From assembly GCA_014872875.1 (NCBI GenBank), contig WKFI01000011.1:372001-436000 (forward strand): a DNA stretch of 64,000 bases, read 5' to 3'. Both the position numbers and the translations under genes were made by a program. The notes below the pieces were generated by a model. It saw only the letters and a program-made list of their open reading frames with translations. It was not told where the DNA came from and ran no database searches. Origin of the DNA: Paracoccaceae bacterium. Its GTDB lineage: Bacteria > Pseudomonadota > Alphaproteobacteria > Rhodobacterales > Rhodobacteraceae. This document shows, one piece after another, positions 59,601-64,000 of the stretch (positions are counted from its first letter, which is position 1; the number at the start of each line of letters is the position of its first letter).

Positions 59601-59751
59601 CTGCTATGTTTCTGGACTAGATGCGGTGATATCCTTTACCAGCCGCGAGATGCGCGCAAATTTCAGACAATATTGACAGAATTCCGTCAACGCTACGCAC
59701 CCATCACACAATTTACGCGCAAGTAACGCATCAGAACCGCGTTGCGCGCAC

Positions 59752-60252
59752 TCATTCCTTTTCCAATTGCTCCACGGCTTGCAACAAGGTCTGTCCTAGA
59801 TGGCGGACCTGTTCGGGCGTCAGCGACCGTTCCAACAACCCTTCTTCCATCTGTCCAACAGCTTGCATCGAAGCTTCGGCATGGCGACACCCTGCATCAG
59901 TCAGTTGTACGAATCGGCTGCGCTGGTCCTCGGGATTATCCTCGCGAAGGATCCAGCCATCCGCTTCCAACTGCTTCAAAACCTTGGTCATCCCGCCCGA
60001 GCTGATCAGGATCGACCGATACAACTCGGAAGGAGTCATCCGACGTGGCTCGGGCTGGCTGCGCAGAGTGGTCAACACCTCGAACCCGGCCTGAGTCAGC
60101 GAAAACGCCCCCAACACTTTGCGGGTTTCCTCGGTCAAGATGTCATTCAACCGGATCAGCCCCAGAATGACATTCGTACCCGGGCTTTCCGCCTCCGGCC
60201 AATTCTGGCGCGCCTGTGCCATGATCTCCCGGAGGGTCAATCTGCCTGTCAT
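59752..60252 (-). CDS. MarR-family regulator
   Basis: A 166-residue winged-helix regulator: SLTQAGFEVLTTLRSQP, SELYRSILISSGGMTKVLKQLEADGWILREDNPEDQRSRFVQLTDAG is the MarR DNA-binding core. ATG at 60252 has AGGAAATC upstream; a longer in-frame start lies inside the operator region. Divergent from the PACE efflux gene with two matching operators between them, so it very likely represses both itself and the pump. The ligand is expected to be a small lipophilic or biocide-like compound. Confidence 0.88.
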   Translation of the reverse strand: MTGRLTLREIMAQARQNWPEAESPGTNVILGLIRLNDILTEETRKVLGAFSLTQAGFEVLTTLRSQPEPRRMTPSELYRSILISSGGMTKVLKQLEADGWILREDNPEDQRSRFVQLTDAGCRHAEASMQAVGQMEEGLLERSLTPEQVRHLGQTLLQAVEQLEKE

Positions 60253-60265
60253 GATTTCCTCCACA

Positions 60266-60286
60266 AATTTATCTTGCCAGAAAGAT
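60266..60286 (-). promoter_or_regulatory. MarR operator 1
   Basis: On the minus strand ATCTTTCTGGCAAGATAAA, in the MarR leader, 14 nt upstream of its ATG. 19 of 21 positions match operator 2 in the opposite orientation. Each half is ATCTT/AAGAT-like, so each site is itself an imperfect palindrome. Confidence 0.75.
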
Positions 60287-60311
60287 ACATCTCCCATAGG
60301 AGAAAGAAAAC

Positions 60312-60332
60312 ATCTTTCTGGAAAGATAAATC
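60312..60332 (+). promoter_or_regulatory. MarR operator 2
   Basis: ATCTTTCTGGAAAGATAAA directly before the PACE gene start at 60333, inverted relative to operator 1. TATCTT/AAGATA-type palindrome. Bound regulator would cover the ribosome-binding region DNA and block the divergent promoters. Confidence 0.75.
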
Positions 60333-60758
60333 ATGCGAACGCTCAAAGACCGTATCCGGCACACCCTTCTGTTCGAAGGTATCGCACTTGGGATTGTCGC
60401 GGTCGGCGGCAGTTGGATCACGGGGCATTCCCTCGAAGCGATCGGCCTGCTCAGCATCATGTTCAGCCTGCTTGCGATGAGCTGGAATTTTGTCTTCAAC
60501 TGGCTTTTCGACCAATGGGACATGAAATATCGCAACATGGCACCGCGAGGCCCTGGCATCCGTGTGGTCCATGCCATCCTGTTCGAAGCCGTGCTGCTGA
60601 CAGTCGGGATCTTCCTGACGGCCTGGTGGCTGTCTATCGGTTATGTCGAAACTTTTCTGCTGGACCTCGGCTTTTCAGCCTTCTTCCTTGTCTATGCCTA
60701 TATCTACAACTGGGGCTATGACGTGATCTTTCCAGTTCCCCGTCCGACTGAAGGGTGA
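60333..60758 (+). CDS. PACE-family efflux transporter
   Basis: A 141-residue inner-membrane protein with two bacterial transmembrane pair domains, giving four helices (about 15-30, 38-58, 80-100 and 105-130). FEGIALGIVAVGGSWITG and FEAVLLTVGIFLTAWWL are the paired repeat, and WNFVFNWLFDQWD and YNWGYDVIF are the repeated second halves. Acinetobacter AceI is the model of the family and pumps chlorhexidine; here the drug is not known. Controlled by the divergent MarR gene. Confidence 0.88.
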   Translation: MRTLKDRIRHTLLFEGIALGIVAVGGSWITGHSLEAIGLLSIMFSLLAMSWNFVFNWLFDQWDMKYRNMAPRGPGIRVVHAILFEAVLLTVGIFLTAWWLSIGYVETFLLDLGFSAFFLVYAYIYNWGYDVIFPVPRPTEG

Positions 60759-60798
60759 CGCAGGAGCAAAGCTCTCCGCGCGGCGGGAGAAGGACGTC

Positions 60799-61035
60799 TC
60801 ACAGGGGGCGACGCGGTTGACCCGCCGCCCGGCCCCGCGGGCGACTCAGCAGCCCATATTTCAATCCGAAGGATCGCCAGGAAAAGCGCGGTTTGCGCCG
60901 CGCTGCAGGCCTGGCAGGCGCGCCGGACTTGCGGTTGAATTCATAGACGTCGATCACCTTTTCGGCACAACCACAGGCTTCCCCCAGGCCGACCTTGGTG
61001 AAATAGAACTTCTCGAAGCTTTCGGGTCTTTGCAT
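60799..61035 (-). CDS. Small hypothetical protein with CGC motif
   Basis: A 78-residue protein, MQRPESFEKFYFTKVGLGEACGCAEKVIDVYEF at the N terminus and a basic tail rich in Arg, Ala and Gly. Not recognised. Support: an ATG at 61035 with AGGAGG 7 nt upstream and a sense-looking N-terminal half. Cys-Gly-Cys may bind a metal. The basic C-terminal tail could bind nucleic acid. Overlapping opposite-strand sequence at 60817-61071 is open too but lacks a good ribosome site. Confidence 0.5.
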   Translation of the reverse strand: MQRPESFEKFYFTKVGLGEACGCAEKVIDVYEFNRKSGAPARPAARRKPRFSWRSFGLKYGLLSRPRGRAAGQPRRPL

Positions 61036-61121
61036 GACGGGCCTCCTGCTGGCAGCAAAGCACAACGATAGAGCCCGGTTAACCCCAGACTTGACCCTTC
61101 AGCACATTGTGATCCTGTTGG

Positions 61122-61718
61122 TTACAGACCCCTGATCCCATTCAGGGTCAGATCCGACACCAGCTTGGCATAGTCTTCGCGCGCCTGCGCCCCTGCCCCG
61201 GTGTTCCACATGTAATACCAGTTCAGCATCCCGAAGACCGACATCGTGGCCGAACGCAGCTTGGTCGCATCACCATCGAAAACGTCGGGGGCCACTGCCT
61301 CCAGCGCGTCGCTCATGAACTGCACCATCTCGCGCTGATACCCGCGCAGCAATTTCTGCTGGTCATCCGGAAGCGCCGACATGGCACCGATCTGAACCTG
61401 GTGTTCGTGATCCGCGCCCTGATAGGCCAGCAACACCTCACCAACGACACGGTGCAGGCGTTCTTCCACGCCTGCCCCTTCCATGTCGATCCCACAGATC
61501 CGATCCCTCAGATCACGCAGATAGGTGTCCAGGATGTCGAACAGGATCGCATCCTTGCTGTCATAGTAGTGATAGATGTTGGCCTTGGAGATCCCGCATT
61601 CGCGCGCCAACTGGGTCATCGAGGCCCTGTCGAACCCCTGTTCCGCGAACACCTTGGCCGCGGATTTCAGGATCTGTGCGCGTTTCTGATCGTGGTCTTT
61701 AGCAATCGTGCGGGCCAA
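61122..61718 (-). CDS. TetR-family regulator, probable PaaR
   Basis: A 198-residue TetR regulator with helix-turn-helix TQLARECGISKANIYHYYDSKDAIL (about 35-59) and a C-terminal effector domain. It starts with TTG at 61718, 6 nt after AAGGAG that overlaps the paaK stop, so it is translated with paaK. Position next to paaK and paaI suggests it senses phenylacetyl-CoA and represses the paa genes. Candidate sites are the palindromes at 52145 and 20287. Regulated set is inference. Confidence 0.78.
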   Translation of the reverse strand: MARTIAKDHDQKRAQILKSAAKVFAEQGFDRASMTQLARECGISKANIYHYYDSKDAILFDILDTYLRDLRDRICGIDMEGAGVEERLHRVVGEVLLAYQGADHEHQVQIGAMSALPDDQQKLLRGYQREMVQFMSDALEAVAPDVFDGDATKLRSATMSVFGMLNWYYMWNTGAGAQAREDYAKLVSDLTLNGIRGL

Positions 61719-61721
61719 AAC

Positions 61722-63032
61722 CTACTCCTTGTCTCTGTTGTCTACGACGCGTTTGGCCTTGCCCTGGCTGCGCTCGACATCACCGGGTTCCCCTACAATA
61801 ATCTCTGTGGAAACGCCAACAATGTCCTTGATCCGTTTGGTCAGCATACGGGCAGCCGCGGTTTTGGACAGGTTGTCGGTGGAATCGGCCGTGGCCTCAA
61901 CAAACACCCGCATCGCATCCATACGACCGGACTTGTACAGCTCGATCTGAAAATGGCTTGCCAAACCACCGGTGGCCAGAACCTGCTCTTCGATCTGGGT
62001 GGGGAAAACGTTGACGCCGCGCAGGATGATCATGTCATCGCTGCGGCCAGTGATCTTTTCCATCCGGCGCATCGACCGCGCGGTCCCCGGCAGCAGGCGG
62101 GTCAGATCGCGGGTGCGGTAGCGGATCATCGGCAGACCTTCCTTGGTCAGCGTGGTAAAGACCAGTTCGCCCATCTCACCATCGGGCAGCACTTCGCCAG
62201 TCTGGGGATCGATGATTTCCGGCAGGAAGTGGTCTTCCCAAATCACCGGGCCGTCCTTGGTTTCCACACATTCGTTGGCGACACCCGGCCCCATGATTTC
62301 CGACAGGCCGTAGATATCTACCGCGTGCATGTCGAAAGCTTCTTCGACCTCTTTCCGCATCGCATCGGTCCAGGGTTCCGCGCCGAATACACCCACCTGA
62401 AGCGAGCTTTCGCGGGGGTCCATACCGACTTTATGATACTGCTCGAGGATATTGAGCATGTAGGACGGTGTGACCATGATGCCGGTCGGTTGGAAATCAG
62501 TGATCAGGCCGACCTGCTTTTCGGTCTGCCCACCCGACATCGGCACGACAGTCGCACCCAGACGCTCGATCCCGTAATGGGCGCCCAGACCGCCGGTGAA
62601 CAGGCCATAACCATATGCGTTATGCACCATGTCACCGCGCCGCAGACCTGCCGCCCGCAGCGACCGTGCAACCAGATCGGCCCAGTTCGAAATGTCGTTG
62701 GCCGTATAGCCGACCACAGTGGGCTTGCCGGTGGTACCGGACGAGGCGTGCAGGCGCATGATCTGTTCGCGCGGCACCGCAAACAAACCAAACGGATAGT
62801 TGTCGCGCAGATCGTTTTTGTAGGTGAACGGGAATTTGGACAGGTCCGACAGCTGCTGCAGATCGTCGGGATGCACGCCTGCCTCGTCGAAACGCTGCTT
62901 GTACATCGCCACGTTTTCGTAAGCATGGCGCACCGACCATTTCAGTCGTTCCAGCTGAAGCGCACGGATTTCGTCCAGGGATGCGATTTCAATCGGATCC
63001 AGGTCTTCTTTCTTCGGGCTCAGGTCCTTCAT
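61722..63032 (-). CDS. paaK: Phenylacetate-CoA ligase PaaK
   Basis: Activates phenylacetate to phenylacetyl-CoA with ATP, the first step of the pathway. The 436-residue ANL protein has the P-loop SSGTTGKPTVVGYT, GLSEIMGPGVANECVETKDG, YRTRDLTRLLPG and DDMIILRGVNVFPTQIEE, as in PaaK proteins. It starts at the ATG at 63032 with GGAGAT upstream. Followed by the TetR gene; preceded by paaI and paaG in the same operon. Confidence 0.96.
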   Translation of the reverse strand: MKDLSPKKEDLDPIEIASLDEIRALQLERLKWSVRHAYENVAMYKQRFDEAGVHPDDLQQLSDLSKFPFTYKNDLRDNYPFGLFAVPREQIMRLHASSGTTGKPTVVGYTANDISNWADLVARSLRAAGLRRGDMVHNAYGYGLFTGGLGAHYGIERLGATVVPMSGGQTEKQVGLITDFQPTGIMVTPSYMLNILEQYHKVGMDPRESSLQVGVFGAEPWTDAMRKEVEEAFDMHAVDIYGLSEIMGPGVANECVETKDGPVIWEDHFLPEIIDPQTGEVLPDGEMGELVFTTLTKEGLPMIRYRTRDLTRLLPGTARSMRRMEKITGRSDDMIILRGVNVFPTQIEEQVLATGGLASHFQIELYKSGRMDAMRVFVEATADSTDNLSKTAAARMLTKRIKDIVGVSTEIIVGEPGDVERSQGKAKRVVDNRDKE

Positions 63033-63047
63033 GGCTATCTCCTCGCC

Positions 63048-63479
63048 TTATTCTTCAAACAATTGTCCTTTGATCGCCCGGGACATCCCCCGGAATTCAG
63101 CGATCAGGTCGTCATTCTGGTTGGTGACAGTCACGTCATAGATCCCGCTGCGTCCGGTCAGTGACACTTCACGGGCCTTGGCGATCAAACGATCTCCCGT
63201 CCGCCCCGGCGCGGTAAAGCTGATCACGTTGTGCTGCGCCACCGTGGATTGGTTGCGGCTGTTGCAGGCAAAAGCAAAAGCGCTGTCGGCCAGCATGAAG
63301 GTCACGCCGCCGTGGCAGATTCCGTGCCCGTTGCAGTGATGCGGTTCGACTGTCATTTCCAGCGTCGCAATACCTTCGTCGATATGGGTGATTTCCATGC
63401 CCGCCCATTTCGAGGCATTGTCATCACGCCACATTGCCGCCGAGGCTTTTTCCGCGCGTTCTTTGGGTGTCATCGTCAT
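63048..63479 (-). CDS. paaI: Phenylacetate-pathway thioesterase PaaI
   Basis: Hotdog thioesterase of 143 residues with the PaaI signature NGHGICHGGVTFMLADSAFAFACN; the Asp in LADSAF is the catalytic residue of the family. Removes stalled hydroxyphenylacetyl-CoA and related thioesters to prevent CoA trapping. Overlaps the paaG stop by 4 nt and leaves 15 nt to paaK. Confidence 0.93.
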   Translation of the reverse strand: MTMTPKERAEKASAAMWRDDNASKWAGMEITHIDEGIATLEMTVEPHHCNGHGICHGGVTFMLADSAFAFACNSRNQSTVAQHNVISFTAPGRTGDRLIAKAREVSLTGRSGIYDVTVTNQNDDLIAEFRGMSRAIKGQLFEE

Positions 63480-64000
63480 TCGCCCTTGAACACCGGCTTG
63501 CGTTTTTCCAGGAAGCTGGCGACGCCTTCGGCATAATCGGCGCTTTCGCCACAGGTTTTCATGGCGTCGGCTTCCAGTTCCAAATGATCATGCAGGGTAT
63601 CTACGGCGGCGGCCTGAATGCACTGTTTGGTCAGCCCCAGACCCAGTGTCGGGCCATTTGCAAACTTTTCGGCCATGGCGCGGGCCTCGGTCATCAGCGC
63701 GTCATCCGGCAGCGCTTTCCAGATCAGCCCCCAATCCTCGGCCTTTTTTGCGGGGAGAGGTTCAGCGGTAAAGGCCAGACCCTTTGCGCGTGCTTCACCC
63801 AGCAAACGCGGCAAATGCCAGGATCCACCGGTGTCGGGGATCAGGCCGACCTTCGAGAAGGATTGAATGAACTTGGCGCTTTCGGCAGCCAGAACCACAT
63901 CGCAAGCCAGCGAGATATTGGCCCCGGCCCCTGCTGCCACACCGTTCACGGCGCAGATCACCGGGAAGTTCAGCGAACGGATCAGCCGAACCAACGGCGC
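63476..64000 (-). CDS. paaG: PaaG, ring-1,2-epoxyphenylacetyl-CoA isomerase (5' part outside window)
   Basis: Crotonase-fold isomerase that turns the epoxide into oxepin-CoA and later isomerises the enoyl-CoA. Only the C-terminal 174 residues are seen; the gene continues past 64000. The PaaG-type segment FSKVGLIPDTGGSWHLPRLLGEARAKGLA is distinctive, as is the end EGVASFLEKRKPVFKG. The oxyanion segment VNGVAAGAGANISLACD is present. First visible gene of the paaG-paaI-paaK-tetR operon. Confidence 0.93.
   Translation of the reverse strand, partial: APLVRLIRSLNFPVICAVNGVAAGAGANISLACDVVLAAESAKFIQSFSKVGLIPDTGGSWHLPRLLGEARAKGLAFTAEPLPAKKAEDWGLIWKALPDDALMTEARAMAEKFANGPTLGLGLTKQCIQAAAVDTLHDHLELEADAMKTCGESADYAEGVASFLEKRKPVFKGE

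Noticed and set aside
60817-61071. Plus-strand small gene opposite the 78-residue protein
   Set aside because: No ribosome site, and the minus-strand frame has the better start signal.

Overview
The window reads as the chromosome of a marine alphaproteobacterium of the Roseobacter group (Rhodobacteraceae, Ruegeria/Phaeobacter-like). This rests on gene content (C-P lyase, TctABC, dimethylglycine-dehydrogenase-like FAD/GcvT protein, DddQ-type cupins, a paa epoxidase operon with an extra ferritin-like gene), GC-rich sequence, and tight operons with 4-nt ATGA overlaps. No rRNA, tRNA, CRISPR array, insertion sequence or prophage gene was seen.

Layout. 1-10764 is a phosphonate island: C-P lyase genes phnGHI-(HAD)-JKL on the minus strand, divergent regulator phnF, then a hexapeptide transferase and the uptake system phnCDEE, with a triple Pho box in front of phnC. 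After rpe (10860) comes a minus-strand fatty-acid or aryl-acid CoA catabolic block (acyl-CoA synthetase, enoyl-CoA hydratase, thioesterase, two acyl-CoA dehydrogenases, thiolase, bifunctional hydratase/dehydrogenase; 11746-20228). 20553-28664 holds a UPF0261 protein, an aldehyde dehydrogenase, a TctABC tripartite transporter, an IclR regulator and a class III aminotransferase, probably one uptake and catabolism unit.

28783-33692 holds an FkbM methyltransferase, a 2Fe-2S ferredoxin, a glutamine-synthetase-like ligase, a P450 and a class I glutamine amidotransferase. That combination resembles the gamma-glutamyl activation of amines in aniline catabolism, with a P450 as the oxygenase. 33837-45442 is a minus-strand locus with a GntR regulator, a GSA-type aminotransferase, four enolase-superfamily genes, two DMSP-lyase-family (DddQ-like) cupins, an MDR oxidoreductase and an FAD/GcvT demethylating dehydrogenase. 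Across a divergent promoter (45780-45839) follow an RpiR regulator, a Rieske oxygenase, a GFA-like protein, an Asp/Glu-racemase-family protein, a sulfotransferase-like protein, a carboxymuconolactone-decarboxylase-family protein and a secreted sulfatase. Together these look like catabolism of betaine-like or sulfonium-like osmolytes and organosulfates.

52199-57883 is the phenylacetyl-CoA epoxidase operon (thiolase, paaABCDE, extra ferritin-like gene). Its partner operon paaG-paaI-paaK-tetR lies at the right edge (61122-64000). Between them are a TPP enzyme and a MarR-controlled PACE efflux gene. Several well-formed control sites are visible: paired MarR operators, two matching TetR-type palindromes (paa operon and fadJ-like gene), a 13-bp perfect palindrome over the sulfatase ribosome-binding site, and a family of dispersed hairpin repeats between operons.
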